Positions 1 to 8,953 of a stretch of DNA of 17,330 bases are shown piece by piece. The DNA lies in assembly GCA_023388515.1 (NCBI GenBank), contig JAEWGD010000045.1:1-17330 (forward strand), read 5' to 3'. Below the pieces are notes generated by a model. The model saw nothing but the letters and a program-made list of their open reading frames with translations. It ran no database searches and was not told where the DNA came from. Made by a program: the position numbers and the translations under genes. Position 1 is the stretch's first letter; each line of letters opens with the position of its first letter. The stretch is from Bacillota bacterium. Its GTDB lineage: Bacteria; Bacillota; Clostridia; Oscillospirales; Ruminococcaceae.

Positions 1-17
1 GTTTTGATGTTTCTATT

Positions 18-149
18 TTACTTTTGCCGTAGATTATAACTTTCTTTCTTGTTGTCTAATTTCACTACAAGCTTTACTGCCTGTTCCTTGTAACCCTTGT
101 CCAATTTAATTGGAAATAGACGTAAACTGCTATTTCTTAAAGCTATTAA
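18..149 (-). pseudogene. possible transposase OrfA N-terminal fragment
   Basis: The minus strand stays open over this stretch but has no ATG and no ribosome binding site. Its translation contains KLDKGYKEQAVKLVVKLDN, which resembles the first helix of IS3-type OrfA and related helix-turn-helix transposase subunits (pattern K-Y/F-K-xx-AVKLV). A stop follows about 15 residues later, before a full helix-turn-helix could form, so it would be a dead fragment. The resemblance is short and judged by eye. The stretch lies downstream of the pectin cluster terminator and has no link to the enzymes. Confidence 0.33.
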
Positions 150-467
150 TTAAATAGTAGAATAAATTAAATCCTAAAACTTCCTGTTATATCGAATAGG
201 ACAGAATTCTTTTATTAATTTATTAATAGTACATCCTTTTACGTCAATCACTTGTTATAATTTATAGTATTAGCATTTATCTGCATTTTGCTAATGCTTC
301 CGCAGTCGCTAATAATATGATTTATGGTAAAAAAGAAAGGTTGCGTAGTCCGTTACTACACAACCTTTAGATATAACTTCTTCACCACCTACTGTTTTTC
401 TTCATATTTGTCCAGGCTTTCTACATTCCTCTTAATGGTATAACAATCTATCTCTTTTATTTTTAAT
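150..467. other. AT-rich gap downstream of the rhamnogalacturonan lyase gene
   Basis: This stretch holds the intrinsic terminator described separately (327-368) and otherwise no gene that I can support. A 7-bp inverted repeat (ATTAGCA/TGCTAAT) lies around 268-295. Between the terminator and the lyase stop codon, the minus strand has a short open frame (about 399-467) with no start codon or ribosome binding site, which I do not call. Confidence 0.4.
327..368 (-). terminator. intrinsic terminator of the pectin enzyme cluster
   Basis: Read on the minus strand, a 14-bp stem (AAAGGTTGTGTAGT with ACTACGCAACCTTT, including one G-U pair) closes a 5-nt loop and runs into CTTTTTTACC. The pairing is complete only on the minus strand, because on the plus strand the G-U becomes C-A, and the T-tract is also on the minus side. 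It lies 100 bases after the rhamnogalacturonan lyase stop codon and is the only strong terminator seen in the three-lyase cluster. Confidence 0.88.
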
Positions 468-3413
468 TTACAATATATTGCTTTTCAAAACTACAAGGTC
501 GTAAGATGAAATAATTCCATCATTATTCATATCAGCAGCCTTTGCGTCTGATAGAGTATTTACTTTACCAAGTAAATATTCTTTTAATAGTTTTACATCT
601 TTTACGTCAATTTTTCCGTCGGCATTAATATCTCCAAAAACTACTTGAGGAATTTTCTCCTGTGGAGATACAGCCGCGAAATAGTTCACAACTCCTGAAG
701 ATGGTCCATTAGTACCAAGTGCCACAGTGTCGCCCTTATTAAAGTCAGCTTGAAGAACTTTAAAAGTTACGTCGTTTGATGTTGTGATTGTTAAACCTGT
801 ATCTTTCCAGCCTGAAAGCCAGTCTGATATTGTACTACGGGAATCCATTAGAATTGAAACTGTAATATCTTCCCCAGCTATAAATTCAGCTTGAGTATTA
901 TCCCAGAACTTAGAATCACATGAAGTGCTAATCCATTCTGCTCCTTTAAGAGCATTTGGTAAAGAAGTAATTGTAAAATCACGGTCGCCGTAAACAATAC
1001 TGTCAACTTGCAAATTCTTCTGTATTGACCAAGCTGAATAGTTCTCTTCATCATAGCGTGTAAGAGATTTTATAAGTGTTCCGTCAAGCTTTGGTATTTC
1101 TAGTTTTTTAACAAATACCGAATACATAACCACATTTCCAGATAATCCATTAGTTCCAAGTGTGACTGTTTCACCCTCACTAAAATTCTTCTCATAAACA
1201 TCATAGGAAACTGCATTTGACGCTTCAACTTTAATTCCATTTTTTGTCCAACTGCTAATCCATTCAAGATTTGCTGGAACAACACGAGTATCTAATGCAA
1301 TATATACAGTAATTGATTTAGCAGCAGTAAATTCTGCCACAGAAGATTGTGATGTTTTTGAGTCACACGCTGTTCTAATCCATTCAGCACCTGTTAATTC
1401 CGTTGGAAAAGTAGTAAATGTAAATTCTCTGTCACCATAAATCTTATCCCCTGTTTTTGCATTCGCCTGTATAGACCAGTTCATATAATTAGCCGTATCA
1501 AGACGATTCAGTGACTTAATCAGCGTTCCATCTAATGGTTCTATTACTATCGGAGGAACATATGCAGAACCGTTAACTGTTACCTCAGCTCTTGCTGGAA
1601 TTGCTCTTTCTGAACCAAGATAAAAACTAGGGTGAGGTGGTTGGTTATATGCAATATTCTGTCCTGCAACCTGATTACGATATTGTGGGTCATGCATAAG
1701 TGTAGCTATACGATAATCCGTATCATAAGGAGTACAGTAAATACGAATTGACTTGCTGTCTGCTGCTCTTACTATAACCTCTTCACGCCAATCTCCGAAA
1801 ATATCAGCAGAAAGACAAGGTGTTCCTTTAGTTGTATTACAAGTGTAAAAACCAGTTGTTTCTAAAAGAGTTGTTAGCTTGCCGTTCGCCCCAACCTTTT
1901 GAATTACTGCTGGAGAGTCTGTATAGCCGTTAAGGGTTTCTCTCTCAAGATCTCCATCCCAGTAAATCAAGAAGTTTATCGGTGGACGATTCATTGAAAC
2001 ACTACTCCCTGAACCATTATAAACATCATTTCCTACTCCCCAAAACTCCGTACCAGAATTACCTGACCATACATTTCCAGCACAGCTACGTCCTGTATCA
2101 CCCGATGCAGTCTTTCGCCAAACAACCTTTCCACTTGAACCTTCAATAAGCGAAACACCGTAAGGGCTATTTTCATGACACATATATACTTCTATTCCAG
2201 CACGGTCCGGAAGTAAATCTCCTACATGAAGTGCATCTCCATGTCCTGCATTTGTATTCCATAACACTTTTCCATTATCGTCAAGCGTTGTAGCACCAAG
2301 AACTATTTCTTGCTTGCCATCATTATCTACATCGGCAGGCATACAGTTATGGTTACCATCTCCATAACCGACAGCACTTGAGGAATTTCCGGTATCAAAA
2401 GCCCATTTCTCAACAAGCTTTTTATTAACTACATCATAAGCTGTTGCTGTCATTCTTGTATAGTATCCACGAACTGTTACTGCACTTGGTTTAACACCAT
2501 CAAGATATGCAACAGCACCAAGAAAACGGTCAACACGGTTACCGTACTTGTCACCCCAGTTTGAAACCGTACCACGTCCTGGCTTATAGTCTATAGTGTG
2601 CAGATTTGCTCCCGTACGTCCATCAAAAAGTGTAAGATATTCAGGGCCTGAAAGCACATATCCACTAGAATTTCTGTAATCAGCAGTTGAACTGCCGATA
2701 GTCTTTCCTTTTCCGTCAACAGTGCCGTCAGCAGTTTTTACAATCATTTCTGAACTGCCATCAAGGTCAAAGTCTGCAACTAGCATTTGAGTATAATGTG
2801 CACCTGCACGAATATTAATACCTAAATCTACTCGCCAAATTCTAGTACCATTAAGCTTTAGACAGTCGATATAAACCTTACCCGTTGTTCCCGACTGTGA
2901 ATTATCTTTAGCATTATTAGGATCCCATTTTAGAAAAAGTTCATATTCGCCATCTCCGTCAACATCTCCCACCGTCATATCATTAGGAGTATATCCGCTT
3001 CCTGGTGGGGATAAAGGAACATCAAAATAGCTATTGCCAGATGTAAGTGAACAGTTATCCGAAGACACAACCCCACCATTAATAACCGTATCTACTCGAT
3101 ATTTGCTATTTGCATTTCCACTTGCATCAAGATAACTTGTAGCTTCATTTGCATTACTTGTATAAACCAAAGAACCATCACGATATAACTTATACACAGT
3201 ATTAACAGGGTCGTTCGCTAGATACCTCCAGCTTACTAGCATACCATTTCCAGTATTAATCGCCGAAATTCCCCTATTAAGCTTTTCTACTGTTGTAGAA
3301 CTTGCAGCTGAAACATAGTAGCTTTCATTCCCTTGAAAACCAACTACGCCAAGCATATTAACTGCCATTATCGTTGACAATACTGATGCAAGAAATTTTG
3401 ATTTAAGTTTCAT
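468..3413 (-). CDS. secreted rhamnogalacturonan lyase (PL11) with two accessory modules and a type I dockerin
   Basis: This 981-residue protein should cleave the rhamnogalacturonan I backbone by beta-elimination outside the cell. A signal peptide (about 1-37, ending VSAAS) is followed by a fibronectin III-like stretch (about 42-125). The PL11 catalytic domain (about 130-620) has the family's calcium-rich propeller signatures, for example VGDVDGDGEYE, WDPNNAKDNSQSG, RAGAHYTQ and KTADGTVDG, and ends near NQPPHPSFYLG. It matches YesW/YesX-type lyases throughout. Two copies of the window's recurring ~140-residue module follow (from about 628 and 776). A dockerin with two calcium loops (DINADGKIDVKD, DMNNDGIISSYD) ends the protein from about 927, so it should dock onto a cellulosome scaffoldin. 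The start has GGAGGGG eight bases upstream. Only 17 bases separate it from the pectate lyase stop codon, so the two are surely co-transcribed. Confidence 0.93.
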   Translation of the reverse strand: MKLKSKFLASVLSTIMAVNMLGVVGFQGNESYYVSAASSTTVEKLNRGISAINTGNGMLVSWRYLANDPVNTVYKLYRDGSLVYTSNANEATSYLDASGNANSKYRVDTVINGGVVSSDNCSLTSGNSYFDVPLSPPGSGYTPNDMTVGDVDGDGEYELFLKWDPNNAKDNSQSGTTGKVYIDCLKLNGTRIWRVDLGINIRAGAHYTQMLVADFDLDGSSEMIVKTADGTVDGKGKTIGSSTADYRNSSGYVLSGPEYLTLFDGRTGANLHTIDYKPGRGTVSNWGDKYGNRVDRFLGAVAYLDGVKPSAVTVRGYYTRMTATAYDVVNKKLVEKWAFDTGNSSSAVGYGDGNHNCMPADVDNDGKQEIVLGATTLDDNGKVLWNTNAGHGDALHVGDLLPDRAGIEVYMCHENSPYGVSLIEGSSGKVVWRKTASGDTGRSCAGNVWSGNSGTEFWGVGNDVYNGSGSSVSMNRPPINFLIYWDGDLERETLNGYTDSPAVIQKVGANGKLTTLLETTGFYTCNTTKGTPCLSADIFGDWREEVIVRAADSKSIRIYCTPYDTDYRIATLMHDPQYRNQVAGQNIAYNQPPHPSFYLGSERAIPARAEVTVNGSAYVPPIVIEPLDGTLIKSLNRLDTANYMNWSIQANAKTGDKIYGDREFTFTTFPTELTGAEWIRTACDSKTSQSSVAEFTAAKSITVYIALDTRVVPANLEWISSWTKNGIKVEASNAVSYDVYEKNFSEGETVTLGTNGLSGNVVMYSVFVKKLEIPKLDGTLIKSLTRYDEENYSAWSIQKNLQVDSIVYGDRDFTITSLPNALKGAEWISTSCDSKFWDNTQAEFIAGEDITVSILMDSRSTISDWLSGWKDTGLTITTSNDVTFKVLQADFNKGDTVALGTNGPSSGVVNYFAAVSPQEKIPQVVFGDINADGKIDVKDVKLLKEYLLGKVNTLSDAKAADMNNDGIISSYDLVVLKSNIL

Positions 3414-3430
3414 CTCATCACCCCTCCATT

Positions 3431-6427
3431 TTAATATAATACTTCACGTTTTAATATTGCCAAATCAACACTAGAAATTACTCCATCGCCATTCATATCA
3501 GAAGCCTCTGCATTTAGTAAAGTTTCTACCTTACCTAACAAATATTCTTTCAAACTCTTTATATCTTTTTCATCTACTTTTCCATCCAAATTAATATCCC
3601 CCAAAGCAATTGATGGTTCTATTGAAAGCTCAGTTACAAATACTGAATACATAATAACACCAGCAGTAGGTCCATTAGTCCCAAGTACCACCTTTTCACC
3701 TGAATTGAAGTCTTTTCTATAAAGAATGTAGCTAACATCATTTGAGGCTGTGGCTATAACTCCAGTATTCTCCCAACCGCTAAGCCAACTTAAATTTGTA
3801 GCTATAACTCTACTATCCAAAGCGATATAAGCTGAAATATCATCACCCGCTATAAACTCTGCAACACCTGTTTGAGAATTTTTAGAATCAGCAGCAGTTT
3901 TAATCCATTCTGCACCCCTTACTGCATCTGGAATAGCTGTGAATGTATTAGCTCTGTCACCATAGATAACATCGCCTACTTGAAGATTATTCTGAATAGA
4001 CCAGTTAACAGCATTAACTTTTTCATCACTTATAGTCAAATTCTTAATCAAATTGCCCTCCAGTGGAACAAGTGGCTCTTCAGGCTTGCCATTGTAAACA
4101 ACAGGGTCACCAGCCAATTCATTTATATACATTTCAACATTGGTATATCCGTCAGCAGAAAGCGTTGTCAACACACCATCTTTAGCATCATTAGGGTTAA
4201 GACCGTGCTCAGTTTCCCATGCATCTGACATACCATCTTTATCAGTATCAGCAGGAGCAGTACCACCCTTGAAATTAGTGGAATTAGGATAACCACCCAC
4301 ATCTCTCTGAGTGTCAATTATTCCTTTAAGACCATCTTTACTACCTGTGTATGTAAATATTCCACTTGTAACTTCTTTAATATAACGGCTATCAATATAG
4401 TCCCAGCCTTGATTTGCAACACCTGAACCAGCACCTACTTTTGTAGTTACACCCTTGTAAGCGTCATCAGCAGATTGTGTATTAACATAGGATTCAAAGA
4501 AAGGAGTTGTGCTTCTAACTTGATTTACTGTACCCCATTTTCCAGCTATCGCACCGCCACTACTTCCCTTTGCCCATGCATCATCACTAGAGTTAAGTAT
4601 TATCTTACCATCATTAGCAACCATTTTATTTCCAGAAACATACATCATCTGCATATCGCTTGTACTTAACTCATTTCCATCAATCGAAACCATGTGCATA
4701 TTTGTATTACTTACTGCACCAGCTTTATAATAGTTATTTACAAAGTTTAGTCGCCTTACTCCACCGTCTGTTGTTCTGTCCTTCCAGTTGTAAACAACAT
4801 TATTTCTAATATCTAAATTACCACCATAAGTTAAAGCGTCTTGTTCCATTCCTCCAGCTAAAGACCAGTTTCTTCCTGTATTGTTAACTAGAAGATTATG
4901 GTGAAAGCTTCCTACATAGCCACCAATTGAAGCAGCGAAAGAGTGTGGTTTTCCCATATGATGTACTGAATTATTCAAAGTTTCACCGATTATATTCCAC
5001 TGGAATGAAATATTCTTTGAACCTCTTGAGCTAAACCCCTCATCAGTTGCCCATGACATAGAGCAGTGGTCAATAATACTGTGATTAGCACTCGCCATGC
5101 CCATAGCACCAATACTATCATTGCAATAATCACCAGGTCTGACTCTTATATGCCTAATTATAACATCTGATGCACCGAGAACACCAAAATCATAATTAAT
5201 AAGCGTAATTCCATCTCCTGGAGCTGTCTGACCTGCTACATAAACTTCTCCACCATCACTTGGAATAACCAAACGGCTTTTTAACTCAATAACTCCACCG
5301 ACACGGAACACGATAATTCGTGGACCTTTTTCCACCTCAATAGCTTGACGCAGACTTCCTGCACCTGAGTCATTGAGATTAGTAACCTCAATTATTCTGC
5401 CACCCTGTCCACCTCTTGCAAAGCGTCCATAACCTTCAGCAGTAGGGAACGCTAGACGTGTTGGTTGAAAACTATATACAGCACCCTTTACTGTGCCACT
5501 ACTTCCAACCTCATCAACTCTCCAATAATATCTATTCAAAGAGGAATAGCTGTCATCTAAAGCAAATCTTGTTGTTGTTTGATTACCCTTAAACTCGCCC
5601 GAAGTTTTTGTTGCATTATACACATTCTCAAAGCTTTCACCGATATAAACATCATGACTTTTCGCATTAGAACCAGCAGTCCATGAAAGCCCCTTAGAAG
5701 CTTCATGATGATTGTCCCCATCCTTAGGAACAATATTAGATATAGACTTAAACGGGTCTGCACCGTCGATTTCAAACGCATTAAGTACTGCACCGTTTTT
5801 ACTAGTATCTGTAGGCTCAATTAAAACAGTAACTTTTCCAGAAGCATTAAACGTTGTAAACGACTTGCCTGCTTTCTCATCATTATCTATTCGTGTTGGA
5901 ACGCTGATTGCACTGCTCTTCACCCCATTTACAGAAACTGTAACAGGACTACCACTAGGCCAGTTATCAAAATAACTATGCCATGTTGTAAGAGTATGTG
6001 TTCCTGCTGAAAGTCCAGTAATTTCAAGCTTTATAACGCCACCCTTATCAGTATCACTAACCGTTACACCGTCCATTGTAAGAGTAGGTGTGCTTCCATC
6101 TGATTTTGTAAGATTCTTGTAATTTGCTGATCTGATACCCGAACCCAAGCTACCACCCTTTAACAGCTTAAACGACAGCCCATTAAAAGAAGCAGTCGGT
6201 TCTGTGCCAGTCACAATCCAATTATACGCATTATTTGTATAGGAATCCTTTCGCCCATCATTAGCGTTCAAGTCAACTCTAGTGCGACTGCCTGAAAAAA
6301 ATGTTGGTGATACAGCCGCCGAAACGCTTTCCTCTTTAACAGGTGTGTAGCCACTGAACAAACAGATACCCATTACCAATGCAGAAACAATTGCCAATAA
6401 TCTCTGAAAGATAAAATTTCTCTTCAT
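3431..6427 (-). CDS. secreted pectate lyase (PL1-type) with N-terminal beta-sandwich, accessory module and dockerin
   Basis: This 998-residue extracellular lyase probably cuts homogalacturonan. The order is signal peptide (about 1-39), a malectin/CBM-like beta-sandwich (about 45-225), a fibronectin-like segment (about 228-322) and a right-handed beta-helix lyase domain (about 326-720). The last has PL1 signatures AFPTAEGYGRFARGGQGG, VTNLNDSGAGSLRQAI, VAGQTAPGDG and IIDHCSMSWATDE. A calcium-binding thrombospondin-3-like motif (DTDKDGMSDAWE, about 727), one recurring module (from about 787) and a dockerin (DINLDGKVDEKD and DMNGDGVISSVD, from about 942) follow. GGAGGGG lies upstream of the ATG. 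A decayed IS1 fragment fills most of the gap to the preceding gene, so this gene may have its own promoter or be read through from the other lyase. The family is firm; the exact PL1 subfamily and substrate methylation preference are not. Confidence 0.92.
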   Translation of the reverse strand: MKRNFIFQRLLAIVSALVMGICLFSGYTPVKEESVSAAVSPTFFSGSRTRVDLNANDGRKDSYTNNAYNWIVTGTEPTASFNGLSFKLLKGGSLGSGIRSANYKNLTKSDGSTPTLTMDGVTVSDTDKGGVIKLEITGLSAGTHTLTTWHSYFDNWPSGSPVTVSVNGVKSSAISVPTRIDNDEKAGKSFTTFNASGKVTVLIEPTDTSKNGAVLNAFEIDGADPFKSISNIVPKDGDNHHEASKGLSWTAGSNAKSHDVYIGESFENVYNATKTSGEFKGNQTTTRFALDDSYSSLNRYYWRVDEVGSSGTVKGAVYSFQPTRLAFPTAEGYGRFARGGQGGRIIEVTNLNDSGAGSLRQAIEVEKGPRIIVFRVGGVIELKSRLVIPSDGGEVYVAGQTAPGDGITLINYDFGVLGASDVIIRHIRVRPGDYCNDSIGAMGMASANHSIIDHCSMSWATDEGFSSRGSKNISFQWNIIGETLNNSVHHMGKPHSFAASIGGYVGSFHHNLLVNNTGRNWSLAGGMEQDALTYGGNLDIRNNVVYNWKDRTTDGGVRRLNFVNNYYKAGAVSNTNMHMVSIDGNELSTSDMQMMYVSGNKMVANDGKIILNSSDDAWAKGSSGGAIAGKWGTVNQVRSTTPFFESYVNTQSADDAYKGVTTKVGAGSGVANQGWDYIDSRYIKEVTSGIFTYTGSKDGLKGIIDTQRDVGGYPNSTNFKGGTAPADTDKDGMSDAWETEHGLNPNDAKDGVLTTLSADGYTNVEMYINELAGDPVVYNGKPEEPLVPLEGNLIKNLTISDEKVNAVNWSIQNNLQVGDVIYGDRANTFTAIPDAVRGAEWIKTAADSKNSQTGVAEFIAGDDISAYIALDSRVIATNLSWLSGWENTGVIATASNDVSYILYRKDFNSGEKVVLGTNGPTAGVIMYSVFVTELSIEPSIALGDINLDGKVDEKDIKSLKEYLLGKVETLLNAEASDMNGDGVISSVDLAILKREVLY

Positions 6428-6464
6428 TAAATTTCCCCTCCGTCATATGGTATTTTTTTATACT

Positions 6465-6563
6465 CTAAACATGTACTTTTCATATATCAACAAACCATTC
6501 AAACTCAAGAATGTTAATAACCAGCCCAATAACTATCATTATGAGTGTAGCTTTGCTGTATTT
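6465..6563 (-). pseudogene. decayed C-terminal fragment of an IS1-family transposase
   Basis: Read on the minus strand, about 30 codons match the end of the IS1 transposase fragment at 10995-11417. This copy has VIGLVINILEFEWFVDI where the other has VIGLVINILEFGWCVDL. The similarity continues past an in-frame TGA at 6480-6482, which stands where the other copy has TGG (Trp), and reaches the same TAG end (KVHV here, KIHI there). Upstream of about 6563 the match fades and the catalytic domain is absent. It is therefore an old relic carrying a nonsense mutation, lying in the gap between the two pectate lyase genes. Confidence 0.75.
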
Positions 6564-6598
6564 TTCTGTCATTTCTTTTTAATTATATTTCATTAAGC

Positions 6599-8752
6599 CT
6601 AATCTGCAATATTTCCAAATATACGTTCCTTCAGCTTTTTCACATCAGCTGAATTTACAATTCCATCACCTGTAACATCAGCAGCATTTTTTGATGAATT
6701 ATCCTTAAAGCCATAGATTATTCCTTGTTTCATCAAAGCTAAATCTGTTACGTTTACATTTTGGTCATTATTAATATCACCTTTAATGTAATCAATTTCT
6801 ACAGGTTTTGAACCTACTTCTATAACAAATGCAGTATACATTACAACCCCAGATGAAACACCATTACTTCCGAGTGTGACTTTGCTTCCTTCACTGAAAT
6901 CTTTCTTATACAGCTTATACACAACATCATTTGAGGCTGAAATTGCTTCTCCTGTATCAATCCAACCGCTCATCCATACTGGCAATGACGGAACACGAGA
7001 ATCCAGCCCCACAAATACTGAAATGGCTTTTCCTGCAGTAAATTCAGCAACATCAGAAGTGTAATTTTTGGAATCGCATGCAAGCTTAATCCACTCTACA
7101 CCTTTTAATGAATTTGAAACAGTGGTATATGTATTTGTTCTATCGCCATAGATAACATCACCTGTTTGAAGATTATTTTGAATGGACCAGTTAGAACGAT
7201 TGCTGGTATCATTAATATTCAATGATTTAATTAACGTACCTTCGAGGGGAGCCACACTTATTATTGGCGAAAGTTCAACAACACCCTCAGGAAAAGAATT
7301 TACAGTAAGATCATTTATATAATATTCTATATTGTTGTAACCATTACCGCAATAATCGCCATTAGCGTCATTCTTATTTGGATCAAGCCCTCTTGCAACT
7401 TCCCAATCATCAGGCATACCATCATTATCAGTATCAACAATGGCTTTTTTCAATACAGCACCAGGATATTCATATTTAACGCCACACTGAATTTTGTATT
7501 TATCAATTGTCGCCTTTTGGGCATCAGTGGCTTCAGCATACGGTCTTGCACCGGTAAGCTGCCCTGTACCAGTTTCTGTTTCGTATGCAACCTGTTTGTC
7601 AATTGCAGTACGCAAATCTGTACTAATACCATTTCCTGCAAAATTAATAACGTTGTTGTAAGCGTTTTCAGAACTTTCTACAGTATTCACAGACGAAACA
7701 TTTACTCCATTTACATTCATCGCAAATGCTGTATTCGTTCGGGTATTAGCTTCATTTTTACCATCACCATATTTCATGCCCGCCCAGTTATTATCACTAA
7801 AATTGCTATACTGAGAATTATCAATATTAAGGAATCGATTTTTTGCAAGGTAAATAAGATAATTTTCAGGTGCAGTACCACTATCTCCTACGCTGACATA
7901 ATTATGCCCTCCTTGAGTAGAAACACCTTTTTTAAGCGTATTGCCGACATAATTCACATGCCCTATTGTACCGTAAGCTGTTTGATATCCCCAGTTGTAG
8001 ATTACATTGTTTGTAAAATCTGCAACTCCAGTTCCAGGAACTTTTCCTCTGAAATTTCTAGAAACATTATGTACGATAAGATTGTGATCCCATGTTACAT
8101 TCGTTCTGCCGAACATAATTCCGAATCCATGAACCCCCTTGCTGTGATATGAAAATGAGTTTGACGGTCCGATTACAGAATACTGAACAGTTAAGTTATC
8201 ACAAGCAGAATAAAGCCCCCATTGCTCATCATTTGCCCAACCAAGGGAACAATGGTCAACTATTGAATTACCGCCATTTGAGCCTCCCCATGCATCATAA
8301 TCCGCATTCGTACCCCTTTCGCCAGGACGTGAGCTTATATAACGTACAACGATATTGTCTCCACCAAGCCCAAGTTTGTAATTTTTAAGTGTAATACCCG
8401 AACCTCCTGGAGCAGTCTGCCCAGCAACTGTGACATTACCCTTAACAACTACATCGCTTTTAAGCTCAATTGTACCGCCAACATCAAATACTACAATACG
8501 ATTAGATGTTCCAACAGCCTCACGAAATGAGCCTGCACCACTATCGTTGAGGTTTGTTACATGAACAACTGTCCCCCCTCTTCCTCCTGTTGCTAAACTG
8601 CCACCTCCCTTAGCACCTGGAAACGCTATCAAAGGAGTAGCTACTGCAGATACAGATTCATTTTTGGGGAAACCCATTCCGCCAAATGTCTGCACTCCTA
8701 TAACAGTACATAAAGCAACTGCAAATATTTTCTTGCCAAACCATTTTTTCAT
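6599..8752 (-). CDS. secreted pectate lyase (PL1-type) with accessory module and dockerin
   Basis: This 717-residue extracellular pectate lyase is a shorter paralogue of the neighbouring lyase and lacks that enzyme's N-terminal sandwich and fibronectin-like parts. I start it at the ATG at 8750-8752. The frame stays open to a TTG at 8767, but that codon and the next two contain the ribosome binding site (AGGAGG, seven bases before the ATG), and the signal peptide (MKKWFGKKIFAVALCTVIG) begins properly at the ATG. The lyase domain (about 39-430) shows AFPGAKGGGSLATGGRGG, VTNLNDSGAGSFREAV, VAGQTAPGGSG and IVDHCSLGWANDE. It is followed by a calcium-binding DTDNDGMPDDWE motif (about 437), one recurring module (from about 502) and a dockerin (DINNDQNVNVTD, DVTGDGIVNSADV) from about 657. 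The first dockerin loop has Gln where Gly is usual. It is the first enzyme gene after the sigma factor. Confidence 0.92.
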   Translation of the reverse strand: MKKWFGKKIFAVALCTVIGVQTFGGMGFPKNESVSAVATPLIAFPGAKGGGSLATGGRGGTVVHVTNLNDSGAGSFREAVGTSNRIVVFDVGGTIELKSDVVVKGNVTVAGQTAPGGSGITLKNYKLGLGGDNIVVRYISSRPGERGTNADYDAWGGSNGGNSIVDHCSLGWANDEQWGLYSACDNLTVQYSVIGPSNSFSYHSKGVHGFGIMFGRTNVTWDHNLIVHNVSRNFRGKVPGTGVADFTNNVIYNWGYQTAYGTIGHVNYVGNTLKKGVSTQGGHNYVSVGDSGTAPENYLIYLAKNRFLNIDNSQYSNFSDNNWAGMKYGDGKNEANTRTNTAFAMNVNGVNVSSVNTVESSENAYNNVINFAGNGISTDLRTAIDKQVAYETETGTGQLTGARPYAEATDAQKATIDKYKIQCGVKYEYPGAVLKKAIVDTDNDGMPDDWEVARGLDPNKNDANGDYCGNGYNNIEYYINDLTVNSFPEGVVELSPIISVAPLEGTLIKSLNINDTSNRSNWSIQNNLQTGDVIYGDRTNTYTTVSNSLKGVEWIKLACDSKNYTSDVAEFTAGKAISVFVGLDSRVPSLPVWMSGWIDTGEAISASNDVVYKLYKKDFSEGSKVTLGSNGVSSGVVMYTAFVIEVGSKPVEIDYIKGDINNDQNVNVTDLALMKQGIIYGFKDNSSKNAADVTGDGIVNSADVKKLKERIFGNIAD

Positions 8753-8809
8753 TATATACCTCCTCAATTACAAGGCTGAAATCTTCAAAGCTCAAAATTT
8801 TGCCCTATT

Positions 8810-8837
8810 TTAATAACAATTATACTTTTGTTATTAA
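8810..8837. promoter_or_regulatory. perfect 10-bp inverted repeat between sigma factor and first lyase gene
   Basis: TTAATAACAA and TTGTTATTAA flank an 8-nt spacer, forming an exact inverted repeat 58 bases upstream of the pectate lyase start. On the minus strand the spacer together with the arm edge contains TATAAT, so the repeat could overlap a -10 element and act as an operator, or form a transcript hairpin. Neither side has a T-tract, so it is not a normal terminator. No convincing -35 element was found at 16-18 bases. The role is inferred from position only. Confidence 0.4.
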
Positions 8838-8953
8838 GCTTTCACTAACCTAATTCTGAAAAAAATAAACATCACAAACTTTATAATGTTGCTGATTTAA
8901 GCTTAATCACATAGTCTTCTGTCTGTAACCAATCCTTTAGAATCCGACATAAT

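Noticed and set aside
399..467. Short minus-strand open frame between the lyase stop codon and the terminator
   Set aside because: No start codon, no ribosome binding site and no recognisable similarity.
3872..4228. 118-codon plus-strand frame, with others like it opposite the lyases, sigma factor and helicase
   Set aside because: Each is antisense to a strongly supported gene and shows no domain, start signal or sensible composition.
7517..8152. 211-codon open frame on the plus strand
   Set aside because: It lies wholly antisense to a well-supported pectate lyase, has unusual Cys/Ile/Ser-rich composition and no ribosome binding site or recognisable domain.
8753..8767. TTG start five codons upstream for the 717-residue pectate lyase
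   Set aside because: The extra codons consist of the ribosome binding site itself (AGGAGG), which is correctly spaced for the ATG at 8752, where a normal signal peptide begins.
8810..8837. Inverted repeat as a terminator of the sigma factor gene
   Set aside because: There is no T-tract on the minus side and the stem is AT-only; kept as a possible regulatory site instead.
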